From NCBI RefSeq assembly GCF_014192335.1, contig NZ_JACHXU010000018.1:1-64000 (forward strand): a stretch of 64,000 nucleotides of DNA, read 5' to 3'. The stretch is from Aporhodopirellula rubra (lineage in GTDB: Bacteria > Planctomycetota > Planctomycetia > Pirellulales > Pirellulaceae). Positions 27,449 to 37,896 of the stretch are shown here, piece by piece (the stretch's first letter is position 1; each line of letters opens with the position of its first letter). The notes beneath the pieces are model-generated. The model searched no databases, had not been told where the DNA came from, and saw only the letters and a list, made by a program, of their open reading frames with translations. The translations under genes were made by a program, and so were the position numbers.

Positions 27449-27829
27449 ATGCAGATTCAAACTCACACCGACAACCACATCCAAGGCGACGAGACCCTTC
27501 ATGCACATGTGCAAGAATCGGTCGAGCACGCCTTAGGGCGTTACGAGGACAGGATTACTCGAGTCGAGGTGTTTTTAGCTGAAGAGCATTCCCGAGACAA
27601 ACACATCGGGCATAACGACGACAATGACAAGCGGTGCGTGATGGAGGCTCGCTTACGCGGCCTGAAACCGATGTCGGTTCGCCATCATGACACCACCGTC
27701 AAAGATGCGTTTGAAGGCGCAGCCAACAAACTGCTTCATTTGGTCGAAAAGACGCTCGGACGACTCGAACATCGTCACGAGCCCGCTCTGATCGATGCCG
27801 AAACGGCCGGCGCTGAACCGTTGGCATGA
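27449..27829 (+). CDS. hpf: Ribosome hibernation promoting factor, short form (HPF/RaiA family)
   Basis: A 126-residue protein with the S30AE/sigma-54 modulation domain: MQIQTHTDNHIQGDETLHAH, RYEDRITRVEVFLAEEHS, and a helical end (DAFEGAANKLLHLVEKTLG). These proteins sit in the mRNA/tRNA channel of the 30S subunit during stationary phase. It lacks the C-terminal dimerisation domain of long HPF, so it is the short or YfiA-like type. The sequence is rich in His and Asp around residues 45-60 (RDKHIGHNDDNDK), which is unusual for the family. The histone-deacetylase-like gene starts 13 bp after its stop. Confidence 0.85.
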   Translation: MQIQTHTDNHIQGDETLHAHVQESVEHALGRYEDRITRVEVFLAEEHSRDKHIGHNDDNDKRCVMEARLRGLKPMSVRHHDTTVKDAFEGAANKLLHLVEKTLGRLEHRHEPALIDAETAGAEPLA

Positions 27830-27842
27830 TTGCCGACATCAG

Positions 27843-28775
27843 ATGACGTTGCTGTATTACGATCCGATCTTCATGGAACATCAGACGGGCGATCATCCTG
27901 AGAGCCCTCGACGGTTGCTGCCGATCGTACGTCATCTTCATTTCTTAGGACTCGACGTCGCATGCCGGCGTCCGTCCTGGGAACCTGCTTCACGAGAGCA
28001 ACTGGCTCTCGTCCACACGGCTGAGTATATCGACCGGGTTGAACAGTTTGCCGCTTCCGGAGGCGGCTGGCTCGATCCAGATACTCGTCTATCTCATCGC
28101 TCTTACGAGGTCGCCTGCCTCGCCAGCGGTGCCGCCTGTGACGCGGCAAGTCGTCTCGCCGTCGGCGAAGACCAGACGGCATTCTGCCTGTTACGGCCAC
28201 CGGGGCACCACGCCACCGAAGACCAGGCGATGGGTTTCTGTCTGTTTAATCACGTCGCCGTCGCCGCCCGCCACGCGATCAAGTCACACGGAATGAACCG
28301 TGTCCTGATCGTCGATTTCGACGTCCATCACGGGAACGGAACCCAGGACATCTTTTACGGTGATCCCGCGGTCGCGTACTTCTCCATGCATCGAGACAAT
28401 TTCTATCCGCACACCGGGGCCGCGTTAGAAACCGGAACCGGCGCAGCGGTCGGTACCACAAAGAATTTGCCCATAACGATGGGCACCTCACGCGAAGAAC
28501 AGCGTGCCCTTTTTGATCGCGAACTCACCGCGTTCGCGGATCATTTCCAACCCGATTTCGTCATCGCAAGTGCTGGATTCGATAGTCACATCGATGATCC
28601 GGTGGGTTCGCTCGGGTTGCACACCGAAGACTTTGCCACCATCGCCAAAACGCTGCTGCGTGTCGCGACAGACCACTCCGGCGGACGTTTACTGAGCGTT
28701 CTCGAGGGCGGTTACAATCCTGAGGCTCTCTCGGATTCCATCACGCTGTATCTCGAAACGCTGCTCGAAGCCTAA
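27843..28775 (+). CDS. Histone-deacetylase-fold amidohydrolase
   Basis: A 310-residue class II-like HDAC protein; bacterial members remove acetyl groups from polyamines, acetoin-pathway enzymes or other small amides. All family marks are visible: RPPGHHA (active-site His pair), VLIVDFDVHHGNGTQDIFY (zinc ligands Asp and His), ASAGFDSHIDDPVGSL (third ligand Asp) and the closing EGGYNPEALS. The frame is open from 27795, but that start lies inside the HPF gene; the ATG at 27843 (MTLLYYDPIF) is preferred. The stop overlaps that of the convergent purN gene by four bases. Substrate is not predictable from sequence alone. Confidence 0.9.
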   Translation: MTLLYYDPIFMEHQTGDHPESPRRLLPIVRHLHFLGLDVACRRPSWEPASREQLALVHTAEYIDRVEQFAASGGGWLDPDTRLSHRSYEVACLASGAACDAASRLAVGEDQTAFCLLRPPGHHATEDQAMGFCLFNHVAVAARHAIKSHGMNRVLIVDFDVHHGNGTQDIFYGDPAVAYFSMHRDNFYPHTGAALETGTGAAVGTTKNLPITMGTSREEQRALFDRELTAFADHFQPDFVIASAGFDSHIDDPVGSLGLHTEDFATIAKTLLRVATDHSGGRLLSVLEGGYNPEALSDSITLYLETLLEA

Positions 28776-29374
28776 CCCGCTACACGATTTCGAGGTAGCA
28801 TCGAAATCGCTTCGGGAAGTGCCAGGCACTCCTGTTCAAAAACCCGCGCGGCGAGTGCATCGGGTGTATCCCCATCGAGCACCGGACAGGACCGTTGATG
28901 CAAAATCGGCCCGTTGTCGTATTCGTTATCGACATAGTGAACCGTGCAACCGGTGATTCGGACACCGCGTGCGAGCACCGCTTCATGCACGTGATGACCG
29001 TACATGCCTTGGCCCCCGAACGCGGGCAACAAGGACGGATGGATGTTTAACACACGATTCTCAAACGCATCGGGAATCAAAACGTGCTTTAAGAAGCCCG
29101 CCATCACCACGTACTCAACGCCACGTTCGGCCAACGGTGCAAACATCGCAGCGCTGTATCCGTTGGCATCCGGATAATCTCGTTCACGAATGACGAGAGT
29201 CTCGATCCCATCTTCGCGTGCTATATCGACGCCGCGAACGTCGCGGCGACTGCTGATCACCAACCGGATATCGATCGGCAGACCGTGCTGATCACGATGA
29301 TGGATCAAATTCGCCAACGTGCGGCCGCTGCCACTGAGGAAGACGGCAATCGGCAATCGTGGTTTGTCTGACAT
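28772..29374 (-). CDS. purN: Phosphoribosylglycinamide formyltransferase
   Basis: PurN formylates GAR with 10-formyl-THF, the third step of purine synthesis. The 200-residue length is usual. The N-terminal FLSGSGRTLANL phosphate-binding loop, the catalytic NIHPSLLPAFGG (Asn and His) and the CTVHYVDNEYDNGPIL segment (catalytic Asp) are all present. The ATG at 29372-29374 overlaps the ileS stop by one base (TGATG), so translation is coupled to ileS. Confidence 0.95.
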   Translation of the reverse strand: MSDKPRLPIAVFLSGSGRTLANLIHHRDQHGLPIDIRLVISSRRDVRGVDIAREDGIETLVIRERDYPDANGYSAAMFAPLAERGVEYVVMAGFLKHVLIPDAFENRVLNIHPSLLPAFGGQGMYGHHVHEAVLARGVRITGCTVHYVDNEYDNGPILHQRSCPVLDGDTPDALAARVFEQECLALPEAISMLPRNRVAG

Positions 29375-32300
29375 CAGACGCTCACCTTCGCGACGAACAG
29401 TTCACCACATTCGATCTCGACGGGCGTGACATTTGGCAACGCTTCAACTACCAGGCGTTCAGCCAATGTCTCTTCGCAGATCATGTCTCGATGCAGCTCG
29501 ATCGCTTGCAGCGTTTCGGCATCCTGCGTCACGATGCCGACCTCGATTCGATCGGTATAGTCACAGTTGATTTCCTTGCGTTGACTTTGGATCGCGCGGA
29601 TCAAATCCTTCGCGATACCTTCGCGGCGCAAATCATCGGTGACTTCGGTATTGAGCACGACCACGCACGACGGACCTTGGGCAGCCGCCCAACCTTCGCG
29701 CGCCTTGAGCCGAACTTCGATATCATCGTTGTCCAGTTCCAACTCGCTGCCGTCGGGCAACGACAAGGTGACTTTGCCTACCGATTGCAATTGACTGAGC
29801 AGTTCGTTCCCGTCGGCTTCGCCGAGCAGTTTCTTCACGACGGGAATCTGCTTACCAACCTTGGGGCCAAGCCGTTTGAAGTTCGGAACGACGCTGTACT
29901 GCACGTAGTCACCGCCGTCGGTGGTGTACGCGACGTTCTTCACATTTAACTCTTCACGCACCAGCGAATCGTGCGACTGCAGCCACGCGATTTGCGAGTC
30001 GTCCGTGAGGATGACCTCCACCGCGGACAACGGCAACCGAACCTTCAATTTCGCGTCAGCACGCGCCGACCGACCGAGCGATGCGATCTCACGCAACACT
30101 TTCATCGACTGCGACAAATCCATGTCGATTCGAGCCGTGTCGGCGACCGGGTAATCACACAGGTGAACACTCTTGAGGACACGATCACCGAACGGACGGG
30201 TGAGTTCTTGCCAAAGTTTCTCAGACAGGAACGGCACAAACGGGGCAATGACTTTCGTCAATTGCAACAACGTTTCGTACAACGTCCAGTAAGCATCATG
30301 CTTGTCCTGCGACTGAGTCTCTTTCGCCCAATAACGGTCACGACTGCGACGGACATACCAATTGCTCAAACCATCCAACAGCGACGTGATCGCTTGGCAA
30401 GCGTTGTAGTTATCGAGACTGTCCATACGCTGCACGATTACATCAATCGCAACGTTGGTTTCGGAGATCACCCATCGATCGATTTCGCTTCTTTCCGATA
30501 CAGGCCGATACGTCGGCGCTGACGCGAGACTTTCCGGTGACAGTTGTTCATCCGCATCGGTCGCCGTCGTTGGATCGAACCCGTCGATCTCCGCATAGAT
30601 CGTAAAGAAACTGAACGTATTCCACAGGCGGAGCAGGAACTCGGGAATCGAATCACGAATCGCGCCGTCGGCGTAGATGATGGAGTTCCACGGTGCTTGA
30701 TTGGCAAAGAAGTACCAACGCATCGCATCGGCGCCATATCGGTCAAAGATTTCCGACGGGCTACGGTAGTTGCGAAGCTGCTTGGACATCTTGCCCGTTT
30801 TCTTCGTGAACGACATGCCCGGGTGCTCGGCAGTTTCCTCTTCGGTCAACGCAATGATCTTCGCGCCGCCGTCTTTCGGTGTCGCTTCATACCACTGCGA
30901 TAACATCAGACCGAGCACGATGCAGTTTCGATAGGGATACGGGTACGCTTGATCGGCGGACGTCGTGAGCGCCGAACCGGTGACGTCTTTCGCCACCGGC
31001 GTCGGTGAATCGGAAACATCCACGCTCGCACCTTCACCGAACAACATCGTGCTGATCGCGAGTTGGCTGTAGAACCAACCTCGGGTTTGGTCGATCGCTT
31101 CACTGATGAAATCGGCGGGGAATTGCTCGGCGAATCGGTCATCGTTTTGGTGAGGCCAACCCCACTGCGCGAACGGCATCGCGCCGCTGTCGTACCAACA
31201 GTCAATCACCTCAGTGACCCGCTTCATCCGAGCCCCCGGTTCAAACGGCGACGCGTAGGTCACCGCATCGATGTAGGGTTTGTGAACACGCAGGTCGTCG
31301 GCGAGTTCGGGATTCGCTTTCTTGGCCTGATCCCAAACCTCGGTGCCTTGAACATCCGGTTTCGCCAGCAGCTCGTCGTAGCTGCAAACGGCTTCCATCC
31401 TACCGGTGGATTGGCAAACCCAGATCGGCAACGGCGTGCCCCAATAACGTTCACGCGAGAGTGCCCAATCCACGTTGCTGTCGAGGAAATTGCCGAACCG
31501 TCCATCACGGATATGTTCGGGCTGCCACCCGATTTGCGAATTGTTCTTCAACATCAGTTCGCGGAACTTCGTCGTCCGGATGAACCAACTTTCGCGCGGG
31601 TATTGGATCAACGGATCATCATCGGCACGCCAGCAAAACGGATAGTCGTGCAGGTACTGTTCTTGGTGCAGCAGCTTTCCGCCGTCACGCAATTGTCGTG
31701 TCAGAGTCTTGTCCGTCGACTTGACCCATTCGCCTTTAAGAGCCGGAAATTCATCAGTGAACTTTCCATCGGGTCCGACCGCACATAGCAACTCAGGTCG
31801 ATCCGATTCGACGAATCGCAGACGTTCTTCGGCGAGCACTTCGTAGTCGACCTCACCGAACGCGGGGGCCAGGTGGACGAGCCCACTCCCGGAATCCGTC
31901 GTCACGAAGTCAGCCGCAACGACTCGCCAATAGAGATGCTCTTGTTCGCCGGTCTTGAGACTTCCCTGCGGGTCGCTAAGACGATCACGATAGTCGGAAA
32001 ACGGCGGTTCATACCGTTGACCTACCAGTGATGCACCGGAGACGGTTTCGACGACTTTGAGTTCGCGTTTGATCTTACCCGCGAGCGTTTCTACCAACGC
32101 AGCAGCAAGCACGAGTTGTTCACCCGTTTCACTATCTTCGACGACCGCGTATTCCAGATCCGACTTGACCGCCGCATACATGTTGCTCGGCAACGTCCAT
32201 GGGGTCGTCGTCCATACAACGAGCGAACGTTTGGACGTCGACGCCTCTGAGCTGATCAAAGGGAACAGAACATAAACACTCGGATCGGCGACCTCGCGGT

Positions 32301-32961
32301 ATCCCTGTCCGACTTCACCGGCCGACAGCGCCGTTCCGCCTTGCGCCCACCACCAAACGATCTTGTGACCTTGGTACAGCAATCCACGATCGAAGAGATT
32401 CTTCAGACTCCACCAAACACTCTCGACGTAGGACTGATGGTAGGTGACGTAGGCCTGTTTCAGGTCGACCCAAAAGCCCAGTCGGCGAGTGAGCGTTTCC
32501 CATTCTCGCATGTAACGCCAAACACTCTGCTGGCATTTCTGGATAAACGGTTCGACACCGTATGCCTCGATTTCTTCCTTGCTATGAATCCCGAGCTCTT
32601 TGCCGACCTCGACTTCGACGGGTAACCCGTGCGTGTCCCATCCGGCTTTGCGTTCACAGCGATAGCCACGCATGGTTTTGTAGCGTGGAAACACATCTTT
32701 GATCGCGCGGGTCAAGCAGTGCCCGGGGTGCGGCATACCATTCGCCGTCGGTGGGCCCTCGAAGAAAACGAAGGTCGGCGCGTCGGCACGACGGGCCAGC
32801 GATTTCTCGTAAATCTGCTGCTCGTCCCAAAACGCGAGCACCTCTTCTTCCAGCTTTGGAAACGAAGGACTCGCCGAAACGGCTCCGAATGCGCTCGCCG
32901 ACTTCGACTGCGATGCGGAAGAGGATTGCGGGGTAGGTGTGGGGGTGGGTTTCGCGGTCAT
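29374..32961 (-). CDS. ileS: Isoleucine--tRNA ligase
   Basis: A class I synthetase of 1195 residues, with the HIGH-type motif as [12 protein letters not shown] near residue 75-86 and KMSKQLRNY as the KMSKS loop. The block [16 protein letters not shown], the editing domain and the overall layout match the longer IleRS type seen in Thermus and eukaryotes (type 2), which is often naturally mupirocin tolerant; that property is inference. The zinc knuckle normally read CPRCGT is replaced by [14 protein letters not shown], so metal binding there is lost. The N-terminus has a Ser/Thr/Pro/Ala-rich extension of about 30 residues. It is coupled to purN. Confidence 0.95.
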   Translation of the reverse strand: MTAKPTPTPTPQSSSASQSKSASAFGAVSASPSFPKLEEEVLAFWDEQQIYEKSLARRADAPTFVFFEGPPTANGMPHPGHCLTRAIKDVFPRYKTMRGYRCERKAGWDTHGLPVEVEVGKELGIHSKEEIEAYGVEPFIQKCQQSVWRYMREWETLTRRLGFWVDLKQAYVTYHQSYVESVWWSLKNLFDRGLLYQGHKIVWWWAQGGTALSAGEVGQGYREVADPSVYVLFPLISSEASTSKRSLVVWTTTPWTLPSNMYAAVKSDLEYAVVEDSETGEQLVLAAALVETLAGKIKRELKVVETVSGASLVGQRYEPPFSDYRDRLSDPQGSLKTGEQEHLYWRVVAADFVTTDSGSGLVHLAPAFGEVDYEVLAEERLRFVESDRPELLCAVGPDGKFTDEFPALKGEWVKSTDKTLTRQLRDGGKLLHQEQYLHDYPFCWRADDDPLIQYPRESWFIRTTKFRELMLKNNSQIGWQPEHIRDGRFGNFLDSNVDWALSRERYWGTPLPIWVCQSTGRMEAVCSYDELLAKPDVQGTEVWDQAKKANPELADDLRVHKPYIDAVTYASPFEPGARMKRVTEVIDCWYDSGAMPFAQWGWPHQNDDRFAEQFPADFISEAIDQTRGWFYSQLAISTMLFGEGASVDVSDSPTPVAKDVTGSALTTSADQAYPYPYRNCIVLGLMLSQWYEATPKDGGAKIIALTEEETAEHPGMSFTKKTGKMSKQLRNYRSPSEIFDRYGADAMRWYFFANQAPWNSIIYADGAIRDSIPEFLLRLWNTFSFFTIYAEIDGFDPTTATDADEQLSPESLASAPTYRPVSERSEIDRWVISETNVAIDVIVQRMDSLDNYNACQAITSLLDGLSNWYVRRSRDRYWAKETQSQDKHDAYWTLYETLLQLTKVIAPFVPFLSEKLWQELTRPFGDRVLKSVHLCDYPVADTARIDMDLSQSMKVLREIASLGRSARADAKLKVRLPLSAVEVILTDDSQIAWLQSHDSLVREELNVKNVAYTTDGGDYVQYSVVPNFKRLGPKVGKQIPVVKKLLGEADGNELLSQLQSVGKVTLSLPDGSELELDNDDIEVRLKAREGWAAAQGPSCVVVLNTEVTDDLRREGIAKDLIRAIQSQRKEINCDYTDRIEVGIVTQDAETLQAIELHRDMICEETLAERLVVEALPNVTPVEIECGELFVAKVSV

Positions 32962-33270
32962 CGAAAACCGAACCTTGAGGGAACCAGGTGGTGGAGAAAG
33001 AATTCACGTCAGAAAACCCACACTTTAGGTTCTCGGCGTCATTTTCCCCAGCCCCGGTCACGTCCCGGGCCAACATTCGATCCGCTTCGAGCGTTCTGGG
33101 TAAAAATCGGTTCACGGCCAAATTCCACCGAGAAACCTCTCAGAGGGCGACCTTCGGGAATCTCAGCGGAGCTGCGCCACTCCAGCTGAACAGCCACTAA
33201 CCGACGGGCATCCGAGAAACGATCAATCGCGACAGGTCGCTCGTCACCGGATCACGCCAACCACAGGGCA
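32962..33270. other. Intergenic region between DUF1559 and ileS genes
   Basis: About 310 bp between two minus-strand genes. It holds no plausible gene and no clear terminator or leader structure. Short GC-rich inverted elements such as ccccggtcacgtcccggg near 33050 are present but weak. Confidence 0.45.
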
Positions 33271-34209
33271 TCAGAATTCACCGACGACTTCGTGTTCTTG
33301 GTACGTGATTAACGAGGCAAACACGTCCGCACTGATCTGCTCGGAGATAAACCTGACGCTGCCGTCGGCCAAGTTGATTTGCAGGCCACCGGTGTGGAAC
33401 GAATAGGCCTCGTTGTTGTTCGTCTTGTTAATGACGTACGGCCCCGTGCAAGTCAGCCCGTCGCCCTGAAAACCGTGGATGGGAATTGAGTGCCCCGGAT
33501 TGGCCCAGCCTCCCCACTTCGCCAACGACTGGGTGACGTCGGCGTTACCGCAACCGTTGACGTTGGTCGACGGGCCCAGACGATTCTTGACGAAGAACTG
33601 CGGACGCCCCGCACACTCCGTCATCAGCAGCGTGTTGGAAAGCCCATCCAACGCGTCGCGAAAACGAGTCACCTTACTGCCCTTTAACATCCCATTGGGG
33701 TTCTTTCGCCGCGTGATGTGACCGGATTTGTTGAATTCTGCCGCAATCGATCCAGGCGGAACGTAATCCGTCGTCGCGGTCGGAAAACCACCGTCGTTAG
33801 CGAAACTGCGATTGTCCGGCGTTGTCGGACACAGATACGTGCTGATGTTCGTTTGAATGATTTCGCGGTTCTCGACCGCGTTCCAAGCAACGTCAAAATC
33901 GTACCGCTCGTAGATCGCCCCCTGCTCGATAAACGGCAGAATGCCCACCGCCCACGTATGCCTGTTCACGGGGTCCTGTTGCCGAGGCAATTGCCGGTGG
34001 GCCGAATGATAATTGTGGAAACCGAGTGCGATCTGTTTCAGGTTGTTCGAGCACTGTAACCGTCGAGCCGCTTCCCGAGCCGCCTGGACGGCCGGCAACA
34101 ACAGCCCCACGAGCACGCCGATGATCGCGATCACCACCAGCAACTCAATTAACGTGAACGCTCGACTCGGTCGGGTCTCGAGCCGCCCCTTCTGATTCAA
34201 CTCTCGCAT
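33271..34209 (-). CDS. DUF1559 protein with prepilin-type N-terminal leader
   Basis: A 312-residue member of the large planctomycete DUF1559 family. The type IV prepilin signature is clear: a basic leader, then FTLIELLVVIAIIGVLVGLL with Glu at the +5 position after the processed Phe, followed by AREAARR and the family segment CSNNLKQIALGFHNYH. The C-terminal HTGGLQINLADGSVRFI is the DUF1559 hallmark. After processing it would stay in the inner membrane or join a pseudopilus-like assembly. The ATG at 34207-34209 (MRELNQKG) is preceded by AAGAAGG at suitable spacing, which decides the start; ATGs further upstream exist. It is monocistronic as far as can be seen. Confidence 0.92.
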   Translation of the reverse strand: MRELNQKGRLETRPSRAFTLIELLVVIAIIGVLVGLLLPAVQAAREAARRLQCSNNLKQIALGFHNYHSAHRQLPRQQDPVNRHTWAVGILPFIEQGAIYERYDFDVAWNAVENREIIQTNISTYLCPTTPDNRSFANDGGFPTATTDYVPPGSIAAEFNKSGHITRRKNPNGMLKGSKVTRFRDALDGLSNTLLMTECAGRPQFFVKNRLGPSTNVNGCGNADVTQSLAKWGGWANPGHSIPIHGFQGDGLTCTGPYVINKTNNNEAYSFHTGGLQINLADGSVRFISEQISADVFASLITYQEHEVVGEF

Positions 34210-34485
34210 ACGCTCGCCTTCTTGCGGTGCCATGAGACCCGCTATCGCCTCACGAAGTGCAACAACGGAGCAGTAGCATATCATCCGACAATAAGGGATG
34301 TGCTTTTTTTACCGAGATGCGAACGCTGCTTTTTGAGCACCAGGAAGACGACGCGAACTGCCTCGCGTGCTCGAACCGCCCAGCAATGCAGTCCATCAAT
34401 GCAAAACGCGTGCTAGCAAAATTGCCGCACGCGTTATGGGATGCATTCGCAGGAATCAGGCTCCGCGAGCCTCGACTCAACCGAC

Positions 34486-37400
34486 TTAACGGCCTTGAGT
34501 GGCCACAGCTTCTTTCTTTTCGTTGCGATTGACGAGGTACAGCAGCACGGGGCTGGCGACGAACATCGAACTGTAAGTACCGACCAAAACGCCGACGACC
34601 AATGCAAACGCGAACGCGTGAATACCTTCACCGCCCATCGCGTAAAGAAGCACAACCACGATCAAAGTCGTGATCGAAGTCAACAACGTTCGGCTGAGCG
34701 TTTGGTTAATGCTCGCGTTGATCATGTCGCCCGTCAAACGAGGAGCCTTACCCTTGGTTTCACGGATCCGGTCGAAGACAACGATCGTATCGTTGAGCGA
34801 GTAACCGATGATCGTCAGCAATGCCGCCACAACCGTCAGCGAGATCTTGAAAGGATCGATCAAAAGGAACCCGAGTGCTCCCGCGGCCCAATAGCTCACG
34901 GCGATCGCACCGAGGGTAATCAACACGTCGTGAAGCAAGGCGACCACAGCGGCGACGCCGTAGATCACACGTTGGAAGCGGAACCAGATGTAGCCGATGA
35001 TGCACAACAGCGATGCGAACAGAGCACCGAGAGCACGGCTGATCATGTCACCTGCCACGCGAGCACCAACGCTGCTGCTGCTGATCCAAACCGGATCGCT
35101 GCCGAGCTTCTGCTCGAGTTGCTTCATCACTGCGATCGCGTTGTCACCGGTCAACGGCAACTGCACTCGCCAGCTTGAATAAGGCAGAGCCGATCCGCCG
35201 GCCCACTCTTCGGCACCTTCGCCGAGTGGGCGAAGACGAATCCCACGCTCGTTGACCGAAACGCCGGCCGCTTCGGCAGCCTGCAAAATCGCGTCCTTCA
35301 AACCGTCTTCGTTGATCACGGCTTGTTTTTCACTGCCCTCGATGCCGAGGGAAATGTCCGAGGTACTGTAGCTGAAACCTGGCAATTCGATATCACGCAT
35401 CTCAGGTTCCTCGGACGCTTCTGCGTCGTCGGCGACCTCTTCGGTGGTTCCTTCCGTCGCTTGGAAAGCCGTCAACATCACGCCGTTGTAGGAGCGTGCG
35501 TATTCCGATTGGTCGCTCACGTCGGGCGTTGCAGTTGCCCCCGTCGTTTCGGCGGCGGGTTGTTCGGTTTGGTCGAGCGTTCCCGGACCAAGGTCAGCGG
35601 GCTTGATGTCGACTTGGTAGGTCGACAAACCGACCGTCGTTTCTTTGGCGAATCCGTCTTGGATCGCTTTCTTGAGCAAGTCAACTTGGTCAACCGACGA
35701 GTCCACTTTGAAGATCGTGTTCTCGGCGGCACCTTCCATGCTGACACCGTTGACGGTGAACTGAACTTTCTCGTCGCCACTGTCTTGGAATGCCGACGCG
35801 ACGATACGGCGAACATCCTCGGTGTCGGTAGGAGCATCGAGACGGAATTGAACCGACGAGCCACCTGCGAAATCGATATCGAAGATGCCTTGTCCGCGAG
35901 AGATCAGCGCGACCACACCGGCCACCACGAGTACTGACGATACAAACAGCATCATCCGTCCGCGTGCCATGAAATCGAACTCGCCACCGCCGGACATCGC
36001 CGCACGAACCGAGTTGACCGTGTCAGACATCGACAGCGACAACCATCCCCGACGTTCAGCCAGATCGAACAGTGTTCGCGAGACGTAAATCGCGGTGAAC
36101 ATGGAGAACATGATGCCGAGGATCAAGGTCACGGCGAAACCACGAATTTGATCGGTACCGATCGCGTACAACACGATTGCCGTGATCAACGTTGTCAGGT
36201 TGGCGTCGACGATCGTCGTGGTCGCTCGAGCGAAACCGTTGCGAATCGCCATGCGTTCCTTGGCACCCTTTTTCAATTCCTCGCGAATCCGTTCAAAGAT
36301 CAGAACGTTTGCGTCAACCGACATCCCCACCGTCAGCACCAAACCGGCGAGACCGGGCAGTGTCAGTGGTTGGTTGATGAAGACCATCGTGGCGAGAATC
36401 ATCATCAGGTTCATGATCAGTGCGACGCACGCGATGACACCTGAGAAACGGTAGTAGTACAGGATGAACAACAGCACCAAACCGAGCGACAAACCGATCG
36501 AGAACACACCCTTTTGAATGGTGTCGGCACCGAGCGTGGCGTCGATTTGGTTTTCAGCGATTGGTTGCTTGGTCACCGTAGCGGGCAACTGGCCGGCCTT
36601 CAAAATCTGAACCAAGCTGTCGACCTCTTCGCGGGTGAAGTTACCCGTGATGCGGCCTTCCTTCGAAATGGCTTGCAGAATGTTAGGAGCCGATAACAAC
36701 GTGTCATCGAGGATGATCCCGAGTTGACGTTTGCGGGTTCCCTCAGGCGAGTTGTTTTGGGTGAGAGCCCGGAAACGTCCCGAGCCGAAATCGGTCAAGT
36801 TAAACGCGACGGCGGGGCCACCGTTTTCGTCAAACGTGCTGGCGGCGTAGGAGAGGTCGCTTCCTTGGATATCCAGCAGTGGGTTGATGATCATCAACAC
36901 TTCGATTTCGGAAAACGGCTGCGTCTTGAGCCACTGGGCGACTTTAACTTCTTCATCGCGTCCGAGCAGTTCGCGAGGCAATTCCAAAATCTTCCCGTTG
37001 TTCGGGTTCCTGATCAGTGTGCCCTGCGTCGACATTCGCAGCGGGCGAACACCATCGGCATTTGGTTTTGACTCGCGGCCCATTTTGACCCAGCGTCCGT
37101 AGAGCCCGTCTTCGATATCACCGACTTTGACTCTCGTTGCGATTGACGGGTCATTGGACTCGCTCTGATCGATTGCCGCACTGATGATCGCTTGGTGGTC
37201 GACTTGGTTCGCCAGAATCGCGAACCGTAACACACCGGCCTCTTCGACGAGTTTCTTGATCCGCGCGACTTCGCGATCGTCGACCGCGGGCACGATGATT
37301 TCGATTTGCGATTCACCATAGGGACGAATCACGATTTCTTGGGTACCCGACGGGTTGATCCGGCGAGTCAGCGGTTCGACCAGGTCTTGGCTGGAAATCG

Positions 37401-37851
37401 GCGAGCCCGCGTCGATCAGCTCTTTTTGCTTCTCCGGGTCGATTTCGTAGACCAGGATCGTTCCGCCCTGGAGGTCAACGCCCAGGCCGGGCAATTTGTT
37501 CAACAGGGTCACGCCACTGCCGATGATCGCGACGAGGACAAACCCGAACCGCGTGCCATATCCGGGCATCTTGAGCTGTTTGGCCAACCAACCGCCGAAA
37601 ACGAATGGCAGAATCAGGATCGCGGCTGCAACGAGCAGCACCATCCATTGATCGGCAGAGATGCCTCGCACTTCGCCCGCGACAGCGGAATCGGTTTGGG
37701 CGAGCGTGATCGTAAGGTTCGAGAACAAATCCGACGCGAATGAGGTGGCGGAGGAAATGACCGAGTCGAGGCGAGAGGAAGGGAGATCCATCGTGATTTT
37801 TCGAAAGACGGTTGGGGTTTTCGCTGGCGGCTGCGCTGACGCGTCAATCAT
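34486..37851 (-). CDS. secDF: Fused protein translocase subunit SecDF
   Basis: A 1121-residue single chain joining SecD and SecF, the Sec accessory complex that uses the proton gradient to pull preproteins through SecYEG. The SecD half has VDLQGGTILVYEID near residue 125, a periplasmic P1 region and the six-helix RND core with GLAGLVLTVGMSVDANVLIFERIREE. The SecF half has DIDFAGGSSVQF near residue 665 and SLNDTIVVFDRIRE near 1045. Between the first SecF helix and its core is an acidic, low-complexity insert of more than 100 residues, unusual for SecF. The ATG at 37849-37851 is used; a GTG two codons earlier is possible. yajC lies directly upstream, as in many bacteria. Confidence 0.96.
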   Translation of the reverse strand: MIDASAQPPAKTPTVFRKITMDLPSSRLDSVISSATSFASDLFSNLTITLAQTDSAVAGEVRGISADQWMVLLVAAAILILPFVFGGWLAKQLKMPGYGTRFGFVLVAIIGSGVTLLNKLPGLGVDLQGGTILVYEIDPEKQKELIDAGSPISSQDLVEPLTRRINPSGTQEIVIRPYGESQIEIIVPAVDDREVARIKKLVEEAGVLRFAILANQVDHQAIISAAIDQSESNDPSIATRVKVGDIEDGLYGRWVKMGRESKPNADGVRPLRMSTQGTLIRNPNNGKILELPRELLGRDEEVKVAQWLKTQPFSEIEVLMIINPLLDIQGSDLSYAASTFDENGGPAVAFNLTDFGSGRFRALTQNNSPEGTRKRQLGIILDDTLLSAPNILQAISKEGRITGNFTREEVDSLVQILKAGQLPATVTKQPIAENQIDATLGADTIQKGVFSIGLSLGLVLLFILYYYRFSGVIACVALIMNLMMILATMVFINQPLTLPGLAGLVLTVGMSVDANVLIFERIREELKKGAKERMAIRNGFARATTTIVDANLTTLITAIVLYAIGTDQIRGFAVTLILGIMFSMFTAIYVSRTLFDLAERRGWLSLSMSDTVNSVRAAMSGGGEFDFMARGRMMLFVSSVLVVAGVVALISRGQGIFDIDFAGGSSVQFRLDAPTDTEDVRRIVASAFQDSGDEKVQFTVNGVSMEGAAENTIFKVDSSVDQVDLLKKAIQDGFAKETTVGLSTYQVDIKPADLGPGTLDQTEQPAAETTGATATPDVSDQSEYARSYNGVMLTAFQATEGTTEEVADDAEASEEPEMRDIELPGFSYSTSDISLGIEGSEKQAVINEDGLKDAILQAAEAAGVSVNERGIRLRPLGEGAEEWAGGSALPYSSWRVQLPLTGDNAIAVMKQLEQKLGSDPVWISSSSVGARVAGDMISRALGALFASLLCIIGYIWFRFQRVIYGVAAVVALLHDVLITLGAIAVSYWAAGALGFLLIDPFKISLTVVAALLTIIGYSLNDTIVVFDRIRETKGKAPRLTGDMINASINQTLSRTLLTSITTLIVVVLLYAMGGEGIHAFAFALVVGVLVGTYSSMFVASPVLLYLVNRNEKKEAVATQGR

Positions 37852-37896
37852 TGACACGTCCCACAGGTCCGCTGGCGGTTTGAGAATAAGTGTCAG

